A stretch of DNA of 64,000 bases, taken from positions 3,038,001-3,102,000 of the forward strand of contig NZ_PJMQ01000001.1 of the NCBI RefSeq assembly GCF_002846335.1, in the 5' to 3' direction. Under the pieces are notes generated by a model. It saw only the letters and a program-made list of their open reading frames with translations. It did not search any database and was not told where the DNA came from. Shown here in pieces: positions 45,070 through 53,751 of this stretch. Both the position numbers and the translations under genes were made by a program. Source of the stretch: Janthinobacterium sp. 61 (lineage in GTDB: Bacteria > Pseudomonadota > Gammaproteobacteria > Burkholderiales > Burkholderiaceae_D). Each line of letters starts with the position of its first letter. Positions within the stretch are counted from its first letter, which is position 1.

Positions 45070-46587
45070 ATGGCTGCAGTAATTAATACCAACATCTCGT
45101 CCCTGAATTCGCAACGTAACCTGTCGACTTCGCAGTCGGCCCTGAGCACCTCGCTGCAACGCCTGTCCTCCGGCTTCCGCATCAACAGCGCCAAAGATGA
45201 TGCTGCTGGTCTGGCGATTTCCGACCGCATGACGTCGCAAATCCGCGGCATGACCCAAGCCACCCGCAATGCCAACGACGGCGTCTCGCTGGCTCAGACG
45301 GCTGAAGGCGCGTTGGCAAGCTCGGGCGACATCCTGCAACGTATCCGCGAACTGGCCGTGCAATCGTCGAACTCGACGAACTCGTCGAGCGACCGCCAGG
45401 CGCTGCAAACCGAGGTAGGCCAACTGGGTTCGGAATTGAACCGTATCGCCCAAACCACCTCGTTCAACGGCCAGGCGCTGCTGGACGGCACCATGGGTAC
45501 GGCCAACTTCCAGGTCGGCGCAGATGCCAATCAGCTGATTTCCGCCAGTGGCGCGAACTTCCTGACCAATACCTACGGTAACAACCGTATCGCCAACGAT
45601 GCATCGGCTGCCAAGCTGGATGCCGTTGGTAATGCAGTTGTCGGCAAGCTGACGATTTCCGGCTCCATCGGCACCACGACCGTCGACACGACGGCTGCCG
45701 TTGCCGAAACGGCACCCGGTGCCGGTGACGCCATCAAAGGCAGCACCGCCAAATCCATCGCTGCCGACATCAACAGCCAGACTTCGAAAACGGGCGTGAC
45801 CGCATCGGCACAAACGGACGTGAACCTGAACCTGGGCGCCGAATCGTATTCGTTCGCCATCGGTTCGGATAATGCCAAGGGCGTCACCGTGTCGTTCGCC
45901 GTTAGCGGCACGGCATCGACCGCAGCTGACTATGCAGCAGGCATCAACGCCATCAATGCCCAAACGGCCAAGACCGGCGTGACCGCCCAGTACGACAGCG
46001 TCAACAAGGGCATGAAGCTGACCAACGCATCGGGCGAGAACATCAGCCTGACGCAAGGCACAACGGCCAACACCAAGTTAGAGGTTGTTGGCTACCAGGC
46101 CGATGGCAAGATTCAAGCCGCAGCAAATATGGTCGACGCCAAAGCCGCAGCCGCAGCCGCCACGGTCAACGGTCGCGTGACCTTCGACTCGCAAAACAGC
46201 TTCTCGGTCACGGAAAACACCACGACCGGCCTGGCAATTGGTAAAGCAACGGCACAAGGTTCGACTCTGAACTCCGTGTCGACCCTGGACGTGACGACGT
46301 TTGACGGCGCCCAGCTGGCACTGAAAATTGCCGATGCAGCACTGGCAACGGTGAACGGTCAACGCGCCCAGTACGGTGCTTTGCAATCGCGCTTCTCGTC
46401 GGCGATTTCCAACCTGCAATCGACCACGGAAAACCTGTCCGCATCGCGCAGCCGCATCGTCGATACCGACTTTGCATCGGAAACGGCCAACATGACCCGC
46501 GGCCAGATCCTGCAACAAGCTGGTACGGCCATGCTGGCACAAGCGAACTCGCTGCCAAACGGCGTCCTGAGCCTGCTGCGCGGCTAA
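45070..46587 (+). CDS. fliC: Flagellin
   Basis: A 505-residue flagellin. The conserved D0/D1 helices occupy about residues 1-175 ([40 protein letters not shown]) and about 430-505, ending in [11 protein letters not shown]. The central variable part, about 180-425, contains flagellin IN-type repeats such as [19 protein letters not shown]. No signal peptide, as expected for a protein exported by the flagellar apparatus. It heads the late cluster with flaG, fliD, fliS and fliT. Confidence 0.97.
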   Translation: MAAVINTNISSLNSQRNLSTSQSALSTSLQRLSSGFRINSAKDDAAGLAISDRMTSQIRGMTQATRNANDGVSLAQTAEGALASSGDILQRIRELAVQSSNSTNSSSDRQALQTEVGQLGSELNRIAQTTSFNGQALLDGTMGTANFQVGADANQLISASGANFLTNTYGNNRIANDASAAKLDAVGNAVVGKLTISGSIGTTTVDTTAAVAETAPGAGDAIKGSTAKSIAADINSQTSKTGVTASAQTDVNLNLGAESYSFAIGSDNAKGVTVSFAVSGTASTAADYAAGINAINAQTAKTGVTAQYDSVNKGMKLTNASGENISLTQGTTANTKLEVVGYQADGKIQAAANMVDAKAAAAAATVNGRVTFDSQNSFSVTENTTTGLAIGKATAQGSTLNSVSTLDVTTFDGAQLALKIADAALATVNGQRAQYGALQSRFSSAISNLQSTTENLSASRSRIVDTDFASETANMTRGQILQQAGTAMLAQANSLPNGVLSLLRG

Positions 46588-46621
46588 TCTCCGATTAGTC
46601 AGGCAACATCGCAGGACTCTG

Positions 46622-46656
46622 ATTCCCCTGCCGGATTTTTTCGGCAGGGGAATTTT
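46622..46656 (+). terminator. Terminator of fliC
   Basis: ATTCCCCTGCCG and CGGCAGGGGAAT form a 12-bp stem around an 8-base loop, followed by a short T run. Confidence 0.85.
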
Positions 46657-46671
46657 CACTAGGAGAGCACC

Positions 46672-47043
46672 ATGACTATCGACACGATAGCGGCCGCCTC
46701 CGCGGCCCGGGTAGACAAGACTTATGTGTCTGCGGACACGCCGGCAGCGCGCCCGGCAACGCCACGCACGGCTACGGAAAACGACACGTTTGCACCACAG
46801 CAAGCCAGCAAGGAACCCAGCCGCGAGCAATTGAACAAAGCGGTATCGGAACTGAACCAGTCCTCGCAAATGAAAACGCAAGGCATTGAGTTCTCCATCG
46901 ACGAGGACAGCCAGCGCACTGTGGTCAAGGTCGTTGACCAGGAAACCAAGGAAGTACTGCGCCAGATACCTACCAAGGAAGCCCTGGAACTGGCCAAGTC
47001 CTTTGACTCGGCCAAAGGCTCGCTGATCAGTCAAAGCGCCTGA
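46672..47043 (+). CDS. flaG: FlaG family protein
   Basis: A 123-residue protein. The C-terminal half matches the FlaG family: GIEFSIDEDSQRTVVKVVDQ and EVLRQIPTKEALELAKSF. The N-terminal half is low-complexity and Thr/Ala-rich. FlaG proteins affect filament length, and the gene commonly sits between fliC and fliD. RBS AGGAG precedes ATG 46672. Confidence 0.92.
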   Translation: MTIDTIAAASAARVDKTYVSADTPAARPATPRTATENDTFAPQQASKEPSREQLNKAVSELNQSSQMKTQGIEFSIDEDSQRTVVKVVDQETKEVLRQIPTKEALELAKSFDSAKGSLISQSA

Positions 47044-47098
47044 TAATGGCATGGCACATGGGGTGCGACATCGTGGCAATACGCATCAGCATGACCAA

Positions 47099-47131
47099 GG
47101 GCCCGATAGCCTGGCTATCCGGCCCGTTTTT
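47099..47131 (+). terminator. Terminator of flaG
   Basis: GGGCCCGATAGC pairs with GCTATCCGGCCC at 11 of 12 positions around CTG, and GTTTTT follows. Confidence 0.85.
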
Positions 47132-47209
47132 CATTGCAACTCAAGCCACACGCCCTGCCTCTTCCCCGATTTTTTGCTCCCGCTGAAAACAGCGCGGTAA
47201 ATCCCCCTC

Positions 47210-47236
47210 TCAAGTCCTGATTGATTCTGCCGATAA
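47210..47236 (+). promoter_or_regulatory. Sigma28 promoter of fliD
   Basis: TCAAGTCC (5 of 8), an exact 11-base spacer and a perfect GCCGATAA -10. It lies about 34 bases before the fliD start. Confidence 0.75.
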
Positions 47237-47269
47237 CAGCTTATATTAGCGTTTTCCTAGGAGTATTCA

Positions 47270-49951
47270 GTGGCCATCACACCTACAGTTTCATCCATCG
47301 GCATCGGCGCCGGCGCCAGCGGCCTGGATGTGAATGCCCTCATCGACAAGCTGATGACGGCCGAAGCGGCCCCACTGGGTACTTTTGACAAGAAAACGGC
47401 CTCTTACCAGTCCAAGCTCAGCGCGATGGGCACGCTCAGTGGCGCCGTCAGCACCTTCCAGAATTCGCTGTCGGCGTTGTCCAACACCAATAACTTCCGC
47501 GCCGTCAGCGCCACGCCCGCCGATCCCCTGGTGCTGTCAGCCAGTGCTGGCGCCAAGGCCGTGGCCGGCAACTACAACATCAATGTCACCCAGCTGGCCC
47601 AGTCGCAGACCCTGATGTCGGGCGGCATGGCCAGCAAGCTGTCGACCATAGGGCTGGGCAGCAAGACGACGATTTCCTTCCAGCTGGGCTCGCTCACGGG
47701 CGGCACCTTCGGATTGAACGGCACGGCCCTGGGCGCCACCACGGCGCAGACGGGCATCAGCAACGGCTCCCTGATACTCAACGGCACCGCCATCCCCACC
47801 GACGCCAGCACCAAGAGCGCGCGCGCCCTGGCCGATGCCATCAACGCCAAGAGCAGCACCACGGGCGTGACCGCCACCGCTCAGCCGACATCGAGCAGCG
47901 CGACCATGTTCAGCGGCTTCGGCAATATCGCAACGGGCGCGGACGGCACCTACTCGTTGTCGGTGGGCGGCATCGAGATCGTTACCCAGGGTAACGGCGT
48001 CACCGCAGGCACCGGCATTACGGCCGCCTCGCTCGACACGACGCTCGAGGGCCCGAATGCCGTCTCGAATGCGCTGGCTGCGGCCAACATCACCGTCACC
48101 GGCAAGGCCGCCGACGGCACCCTGAAATTTACGCGCGCCGACGGTTCCAACCTCAACATCGAAGAAGTGGTGACAGGCTCGGTCATGGGCGGCATCGGCC
48201 ATGCTTCGAACTCGGTCAATGACGGCTCGAACGTGACGCTCACCAGCACCATCAACCTGGCCTCGAGCAATGCCAGCCCGATCACCATTGCCGGCAGCAA
48301 TCCGGCCGCCGCCGGACTGACGGCAGGCTCCGGTGGCGCCTACATGAACACCAGCTTTACCCAGGACGGCACGCAGGCGACGGGCACGGTGGTGATCGAC
48401 GCCACCAACAACACCTTGCAAGGCATCCGCGACGCCATCAATAACGCGGGACTGGGCGTGACCGCCAGCATCGTCTCGGACGGCACGGACAAGCCCTACC
48501 ATCTGGTGTTGAGCTCGTCGAAGACGGGCGCCAACTCGTCCATGAAAATCTCGCTGAGCGGCAGCGACGGCCTGCCCCCGGAAAGCGCCCTGAACGATTT
48601 ATTGTCATACGATGCGGGTGGCACGCAGAACCTGAAACAGAACAGCGCCGCGCAAAACACGAACTTCAGCGTCAACGGCATCGCCATTACCAGCGCATCG
48701 AACAGCGTCGATACGGCCATCGAAGGCGTGACCCTGGGCATTGCCAAGGTCGGCAGCACCAGCTTGTCAGTGCAGAAAGATACCTCCACCGTCAAGACCA
48801 GCATCAATGCCTTCGTCAAGGCCTATAACGATCTGAATGCGGCGATGGCCAAGATGACGGCCTATGATCCGGAAACCAAGAAGGGCGGCGTCCTGCTGGG
48901 GGACTCCACCGCGCAATCGATCCAGAGCCAGCTGCGCAGGCAGCTTGGCGCACCCATTACCGGTTTGAACAGCAGTTTGAGCACCTTGAGCCAGGTCGGC
49001 ATCTCCTTTCAGAAAGATGGCAGCCTGGCGCTGGACACCAGCAAGCTCGACAAAGCCATCAGCGCCAACTTCACCGATATCGCCGGCCTGTTTTCCGCAC
49101 TCGGCAAGGCCACCGACAGCAACGTCGCCTTTACCAGCTCGACCGCCGCAACCAAGCCAGGCAGCTATGAATTGACGATTACCACGATGGCCAGCCAGGG
49201 CTCGCTCACCTCGGCCGCTGTCATGCCGGCCACCACCACGATAGGCAGCGACACCACGTGGAGCATCACGCTCAACGATACCGAACCCAGCGCTGCCAAG
49301 AATACGGCCCAGGTCGTCATTCCTGCCGGTACGTACACCCCGGCCCAGATGGCTTCTATCATCCAGTCATCGATCAACGGCGTGAAGTCCTTTTCCGAAA
49401 ACGGCGCCACCGTGTCGGCTTCCATCGATGGTGCGGGCAAAATGGTACTGGCATCGAGCCGCTATGGCTCCGTCTCGAATATCGCCGTCAGCAGCGGCAC
49501 CGGCACGGCGCCAACCGACCTGTTCGGCGCATCCACGCCCGTCAAGGGTGCGGACGTGGCTGGCACCCTGGGCGGACAACCGGTGATTGGCTCGGGTCAG
49601 ACCCTGACGGGCGCCGCCGGTTCGCCGGCCGAGGGCTTGAAGATTGAAGTCACGGGCGGCATCGTCGGCTCGCGCGGCACCGTCAGCTTCTCGCAAGGCT
49701 ATGCCTACCAGCTGAATAACCTGGCCACCTCCTTCCTCGGCACGAACGGCATGATCACCAACCGTTCCAAGGGTCTCAACGAAACGATCAAGAACATCGC
49801 GACGCAGCGCGACAAGTTCAGTGACAAACTGACCGACATCGAAGCGCGCTACCGCGCCCAGTACTCGCGCCTCGACGTGACGCTGAGCAAATTGACATCC
49901 ATGCAAAGCTATTTGACCCAGCAGCTGGCCGCCATCGCCTCCAACCGTTAA
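47270..49951 (+). CDS. fliD: Flagellar filament cap protein FliD (unusually long)
   Basis: An 893-residue FliD; many FliD proteins are about 450-690 residues. The FliD_N part is at the start (GLDVNALIDKLMTAEAAPLG), with AGNYNINVTQLAQSQTLMSG near residue 97. The middle (about 150-470) contains flagellin-like IN motifs (NNTLQGIRDAINNAGLGVTA; an AADGTLKFTRADGSNLNIE stretch). A second KPGSYELTITTMASQGSLTS element occurs near residue 629, and the C-terminal helical FliD_C is at about 790-890. It caps the filament and folds flagellin. GTG 47270 has RBS AGGAG. The extra length appears to be inserted hypervariable domains rather than a fusion. Confidence 0.95.
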   Translation: MAITPTVSSIGIGAGASGLDVNALIDKLMTAEAAPLGTFDKKTASYQSKLSAMGTLSGAVSTFQNSLSALSNTNNFRAVSATPADPLVLSASAGAKAVAGNYNINVTQLAQSQTLMSGGMASKLSTIGLGSKTTISFQLGSLTGGTFGLNGTALGATTAQTGISNGSLILNGTAIPTDASTKSARALADAINAKSSTTGVTATAQPTSSSATMFSGFGNIATGADGTYSLSVGGIEIVTQGNGVTAGTGITAASLDTTLEGPNAVSNALAAANITVTGKAADGTLKFTRADGSNLNIEEVVTGSVMGGIGHASNSVNDGSNVTLTSTINLASSNASPITIAGSNPAAAGLTAGSGGAYMNTSFTQDGTQATGTVVIDATNNTLQGIRDAINNAGLGVTASIVSDGTDKPYHLVLSSSKTGANSSMKISLSGSDGLPPESALNDLLSYDAGGTQNLKQNSAAQNTNFSVNGIAITSASNSVDTAIEGVTLGIAKVGSTSLSVQKDTSTVKTSINAFVKAYNDLNAAMAKMTAYDPETKKGGVLLGDSTAQSIQSQLRRQLGAPITGLNSSLSTLSQVGISFQKDGSLALDTSKLDKAISANFTDIAGLFSALGKATDSNVAFTSSTAATKPGSYELTITTMASQGSLTSAAVMPATTTIGSDTTWSITLNDTEPSAAKNTAQVVIPAGTYTPAQMASIIQSSINGVKSFSENGATVSASIDGAGKMVLASSRYGSVSNIAVSSGTGTAPTDLFGASTPVKGADVAGTLGGQPVIGSGQTLTGAAGSPAEGLKIEVTGGIVGSRGTVSFSQGYAYQLNNLATSFLGTNGMITNRSKGLNETIKNIATQRDKFSDKLTDIEARYRAQYSRLDVTLSKLTSMQSYLTQQLAAIASNR

Positions 49952-49973
49952 GCCCAATCATCAGGAGAATTAA

Positions 49974-50420
49974 ATGTTTGGAACCCAACAACGCGGCGTC
50001 AATGCCTATGCCAAGGTCGGCCTGGAAACGGGCATCGTTTCGGCCTCGCCGCACAAGCTGATTGTAATGCTGTACGACGGCGCCCTGGTGGCCGTGCTCA
50101 GCGCGCAAGTGCACATGAAATCGGGCAATGTGCCGGAAAAAGGCAAGTCGATCTCGAAGGCCATCCAGATTATCGACAATGGCTTGCGCGCCAGCCTGGA
50201 CAAGGAAGCGGGCGGCCAGATCGCCGAAGGCCTCGACGCCCTGTATGAATACATGAGTGCGCGCCTGCTGACGGCCAACATCCGCAACGACCTTGGCATG
50301 CTGGAAGAAGTGCAACGTCTGCTGACCGACTTGCGCGAAACCTGGAACGCCATAGGCGCCACCCCCGCCGCCATGCCTGGCGCCGATCTGAAACGTATGC
50401 CCAGCCTTGCGAGCGCCTGA
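49974..50420 (+). CDS. fliS: Flagellin chaperone FliS
   Basis: A 148-residue helical export chaperone. The family pattern ASPHKLIVMLYDGALVAV and the later EGLDALYEYMSARLLTANI are clear. It binds the flagellin C-terminus before export. It follows fliD by 22 bases, with RBS AGGAG. The last 20 residues are a Pro/Ala tail. Confidence 0.95.
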   Translation: MFGTQQRGVNAYAKVGLETGIVSASPHKLIVMLYDGALVAVLSAQVHMKSGNVPEKGKSISKAIQIIDNGLRASLDKEAGGQIAEGLDALYEYMSARLLTANIRNDLGMLEEVQRLLTDLRETWNAIGATPAAMPGADLKRMPSLASA

Positions 50421-50423
50421 CCC

Positions 50424-50750
50424 ATGATGACGAATCAAGAAGTCCTGACCACTTACGAAGCCATGCAGTCCCTGACGGGCCAGATGGTCACTGCCGCCAC
50501 CAACGCCGACTGGGACGAGCTGGAAGCACTGGAGCAGCAAGTGAGCGCGCATGCGGAAGCGCTCAAGGCGAATGAAGCAAAAGTCGTGCTGGAAAGCGCC
50601 GGCCGCCAGCGCAAGGTCGCCCTGATCAAGCAGATACTGGAAGACGACCGCAAGATCCGCGACCTCACCATGCCGTGGATGGCGCAATTGTCCAAGCTGA
50701 TCAACAGCACGGGCACCGAAAGGCGCCTGGCCAACGCCTACGGCGTCTAA
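50424..50750 (+). CDS. fliT: Flagellar protein FliT
   Basis: A 108-residue helical protein in the canonical fliS-fliT position, 3 bases after fliS. The pattern TYEAMQSLTGQMVTAATNAD and the late DDRKIRDLTMPWMAQLSKLI are FliT-like. FliT is a FliD chaperone and, in enteric bacteria, also inhibits FlhDC. Confidence 0.85.
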   Translation: MMTNQEVLTTYEAMQSLTGQMVTAATNADWDELEALEQQVSAHAEALKANEAKVVLESAGRQRKVALIKQILEDDRKIRDLTMPWMAQLSKLINSTGTERRLANAYGV

Positions 50751-50767
50751 ACGCACACGGGGGCGCC

Positions 50768-51946
50768 ATGTTGCCGAAGATGGACGCGATCGGCATGACG
50801 CCCCTGACCCCGGTCAAGGGCACGCGCCCGGCCGACGCCGTCGCCGACCCGCGCCAGGCCGAGTTCCAGCGCTCGCTGCAGGGACTGATCGGCAAATCCA
50901 TGCAGGGACAGGTGCTGGCCCGCATGGGCGATGGCAGCTTCCTGGTGCGCGTGGCCGGTACGCCGGCCCGCATGCAGCTGCCCGCCGGCGCCCAGCTTGG
51001 CACGGAAATCCCGCTGACCTTGATCGGCATCAATCCCCGCCCCTCTTTTCAAATCGGCACTCACCGCGACCAGCCCGCGCGCACCCTGCTGACGTATGCG
51101 GACGCAGAAGCCGAGCCCGAGGCTGCCGACCTGCGCGGTCCCCAGCCAGGCGCCGCCCAGGCGGGCACGCGCGCCAGCAGCACGGCCGCCACCCTGCTCA
51201 GCCGCGCGCCTTTGACGCCAGCCAATTTGCTGCCCGCCCTGGCAGGCGACACGCCAGCGCCCGAGCTGAGCACCACCGCGCGCGCCATCAGCACTGTGCT
51301 CAGCCAGGCGGAAAGCGTGCCCGGCGCGCCCCTGTCCCTGGTCGGCAAGACGCCGCTGATGACAACGTCTGGCGCCGCCCCGGCCCAGGTGGCCCAGAAA
51401 CTGCGGGATGCGGTCGGCAGCAGCGGCTTGTTCTATGAATCGCACGTGGCCGAATGGGCCGAAGGCAAGCGGTCGCTGGCGTCGCTGCTGCTGGAGCCGC
51501 AAATGCAAAAAGCCGCGCCGGGCGAGACGCCCAGGACGGGCACCGACCTGGCCTCGGCGCAACTGATCAATTTGCAGCTGCATACGCACGAACAGGCGCG
51601 CGTGCAGTGGCAGGGCGAAGCCTGGCCCGGCCAGAAGATGCAGTGGGATATCAGCCAGGATGCGCCGGAAGGACAGCAGCACGCTGGCACGGAGGCCGAC
51701 GAGGAGGCGATGGCCTGGCGCAGCAATGTGCGCTTCCAGTTCCCCCTGCTGGGCGACCTGGCCGCGCACGTGGTCTTGCAGGGCGGCCGGGTGGCCATCC
51801 AGATGCAAGCGGGCAGCGAGGCCAGCGCCGACACCTTGCGCCAGCATGCGGCGCGGCTGGAAGCGTCGCTCGAGGCGGCCGGATGGCCATTGTCTTCCCT
51901 CAGCATCGCCGGCAAGCCGGAGGCGGCTGGAGAAGATGATGCTTGA
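50768..51946 (+). CDS. FliK-like flagellar protein (second hook-length-type gene)
   Basis: A 392-residue protein, about the size of a hook-length regulator. The central part is Ala/Pro/Thr-rich and the C-terminal region (VRFQFPLLGDLAAHVVLQGG, 20 residues, then SLEAAGWPLSSLSIAG) resembles the Flg_hook domain of FliK. The true fliK lies in the fliF operon at 59114, so this is a second, divergent copy. It is followed by an FlhB C-domain-like gene overlapping it by 11 bases. A role in export-substrate control is plausible but inferred. Confidence 0.7.
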   Translation: MLPKMDAIGMTPLTPVKGTRPADAVADPRQAEFQRSLQGLIGKSMQGQVLARMGDGSFLVRVAGTPARMQLPAGAQLGTEIPLTLIGINPRPSFQIGTHRDQPARTLLTYADAEAEPEAADLRGPQPGAAQAGTRASSTAATLLSRAPLTPANLLPALAGDTPAPELSTTARAISTVLSQAESVPGAPLSLVGKTPLMTTSGAAPAQVAQKLRDAVGSSGLFYESHVAEWAEGKRSLASLLLEPQMQKAAPGETPRTGTDLASAQLINLQLHTHEQARVQWQGEAWPGQKMQWDISQDAPEGQQHAGTEADEEAMAWRSNVRFQFPLLGDLAAHVVLQGGRVAIQMQAGSEASADTLRQHAARLEASLEAAGWPLSSLSIAGKPEAAGEDDA

Positions 51947-52265
51947 CGACACCAAGCGCAAGGTGCCGCAGACGGCCGTCGCCCTGGCCTACCAGAGCGG
52001 CACGCCGGCGCCCAAGGTAGTGGCCAAGGGCAGCGGTCTGATCGCGGACCAGATCATCAGTACGGCGCGCGAACACGGCGTCTTCGTGCATGAATCGAAG
52101 GAGTTGGTGGCGCTGCTGATGGATGTCGACCTGGACCGCCAGATTCCGCCCGGCCTGTATCGGGCGATTGCGGAACTGCTGGCCTGGTTATATCATATTG
52201 AATCTGCGAATGGCGGACCCATCCCGCCGCCGCCCGACACCAGCGTCAATCTCACCGATACATAG
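51936..52265 (+). CDS. FlhB C-terminal-domain-like protein (FlhX/YlqH type)
   Basis: A 109-residue soluble protein that resembles the cytoplasmic FlhB/EscU domain without the membrane part: AVALAYQSGTPAPKVVAKGS, then ADQIISTAREHGVFVHESKE and DRQIPPGLYRAIAELLAWLY. It lacks the NPTH autocleavage motif of full FlhB. Such stand-alone FlhB-like proteins can partly substitute for the FlhB C-domain. The start (ATG 51936, RBS GGAGAAG) overlaps the FliK-like gene, so the two are coupled. Confidence 0.8.
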   Translation: MMLDDTKRKVPQTAVALAYQSGTPAPKVVAKGSGLIADQIISTAREHGVFVHESKELVALLMDVDLDRQIPPGLYRAIAELLAWLYHIESANGGPIPPPPDTSVNLTDT

Positions 52266-52275
52266 ACAGGCATCA

Positions 52276-53037
52276 ATGCAAGCACATATTATGGATTCCG
52301 GCCTCGAAAACTGGCATGACTTTGAAGTGGAATCACGGCGGGAAATCATCGCCTTGCTACGCAGCATCGGCGAAAAGAACCAGCTGATCCGCATGCTGAT
52401 CCACGGTGAATCCGATGTGTGCGTCACCTCCATCCTGGAAGTCGATGCCGAACGCGATACCGTCATTCTCGACCGTTCCGTGAACGCCGACCAGAACCGG
52501 CGCATGGTGGCGGCCACCGGCATCTCGTTTGAAACCTCGCTCGACAAGATCCGCATCCTGTTTGCCAGTGCCCTGGTCGAAGAGTGCAACTACAAGGGCA
52601 CGCCCGCCTTGAAAATTGCCATTCCAGAAACATTGATCCGCCTGCAGCGGCGCGAGTATTACCGCATGACCACGCCCGTGAGCAATCCCGTGCGCGTCTC
52701 GATTCCCTTGCCGCCCTCGCTGGGCGGCACTGACACCCTGTTTCCGCTGGCCGACATCAGCTGCGGCGGCATCGCCATCCTGGACAATAAACTGATCTTG
52801 GGCGAGACCATCGGCAGGGACTATCCCGGCTGCCGCATCGACTTGCCCGACGTCGGCATCGTCACCGCCACCTTGCAAATTCGCAATTCGCTGGACATGA
52901 CCCTGCTGAACAACAAGCTGAACCGCCGCCTGGGCTGCCAGTTCGTCGACCTGCCGCGCAGCATGCTGGCGCATGTGCAGCGCTATATCACGCGACTCGA
53001 ACGAGAACGGAATGCCCGCATGGCGGGGTTGGGCTAA
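52276..53037 (+). CDS. ycgR: Flagellar brake protein YcgR (PilZ domain)
   Basis: A 253-residue protein with an N-terminal YcgR domain (about residues 10-120) and a C-terminal PilZ domain. The c-di-GMP-binding motifs are present: RLQRREYYRM (RxxxR type) and DISCGGIAI (DxSxxG). It slows the motor when c-di-GMP is high. ATG 52276 has the RBS AGACAGG and begins MQAHIMDSGLENW. It closes the fliD-fliS-fliT-fliK-like-flhB-like unit. The PilZ receiver links it to the upstream diguanylate cyclase in function, though not in operon. Confidence 0.92.
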   Translation: MQAHIMDSGLENWHDFEVESRREIIALLRSIGEKNQLIRMLIHGESDVCVTSILEVDAERDTVILDRSVNADQNRRMVAATGISFETSLDKIRILFASALVEECNYKGTPALKIAIPETLIRLQRREYYRMTTPVSNPVRVSIPLPPSLGGTDTLFPLADISCGGIAILDNKLILGETIGRDYPGCRIDLPDVGIVTATLQIRNSLDMTLLNNKLNRRLGCQFVDLPRSMLAHVQRYITRLERERNARMAGLG

Positions 53038-53053
53038 TAACCAAAAACGAAAG

Positions 53054-53084
53054 CCGGGGTCAGACCCGGCGGGTCTGACCCCGG
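53054..53084. repeat. REP-like palindrome, copy 2 (ycgR/fliE)
   Basis: CCGGGGTCAGACCCG (53054-53068) is the exact reverse complement of CGGGTCTGACCCCGG (53070-53084), with one central base. It lies between convergent ycgR and fliE, like copy 1 between spoT and RAYT. Confidence 0.8.
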
Positions 53085-53109
53085 AATTTGCCGTTGGGGT
53101 AGCTAAAAC

Positions 53110-53451
53110 TTAAACCTGCATATTCATGATCTCGTGATACGCCGACACTAATTTATTTCGCACCTGCACCGTCGCCTGGAATTCGATGCTGGACTTTTGC
53201 ATCGACACCATCACGTCCGACAGGCTGACCTTTTCGTCGCCCATGGTAAAGCGCTGGCCCATCGCCGACGAAGCCTGTTGAGAACTGCTCACGGAGTCCA
53301 GCGCGCTCTTGAAGGCATCCGCAAAATTCACCTTTGCCGCCGGCGCCTCGGTCTGGATCGCCGGTATTTTCGCCTCCGGCCGCGTGGCCGCCGACTTCAG
53401 TTGCGCGATCATCGCCTCGATCCTGCCGCTATCGATACCGCCTGTTTTCAC
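53110..53451 (-). CDS. fliE: Flagellar hook-basal body protein FliE
   Basis: A 113-residue basal-body protein at the junction of MS ring and rod. The C-terminal conserved part is clear: DVMVSMQKSSIEFQATVQVR then NKLVSAYHEIMNMQV. GTG 53451 with the strong RBS GGGAGG gives MKTGGIDSGRIEAM; a longer frame to 53544 has no RBS. It is divergent from fliF, as in many proteobacteria. Confidence 0.93.
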   Translation of the reverse strand: MKTGGIDSGRIEAMIAQLKSAATRPEAKIPAIQTEAPAAKVNFADAFKSALDSVSSSQQASSAMGQRFTMGDEKVSLSDVMVSMQKSSIEFQATVQVRNKLVSAYHEIMNMQV

Positions 53452-53751
53452 TTTGCCTCCCGATTCTGGTCTGCTGCATAACTGTTCCTTGCCTGTTGCA
53501 CCCAGAGAACAAAACCCTGGCTTGCAAGGCAACGACGGGTACAATAACTTCCGTCACATGTTGCCAGGGTTCCACAATACCAGCGCGAACGCCAACCGCT
53601 CGGCCGAGCAGGCGGCAAAAGCACCTTCTGTTTGGACGATTGAAGCGCGTGACAGTGGCGGATAATTCTGCATATCGCCCCCTCCTCATGAGGAAGCGGC
53701 CCCCACGCATCACCCAATACCCGTCAATAACACGCGCCCCGGAAGGCAATC
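53452..53751. other. fliE/fliF divergent control region
   Basis: This 300-base region has no supported gene. It contains a TACAAT box at 53540-53545 in the fliF direction with no convincing -35, and no sigma28 -10 match. An FlhDC-type activator site could lie here but cannot be recognised by eye. Confidence 0.6.
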
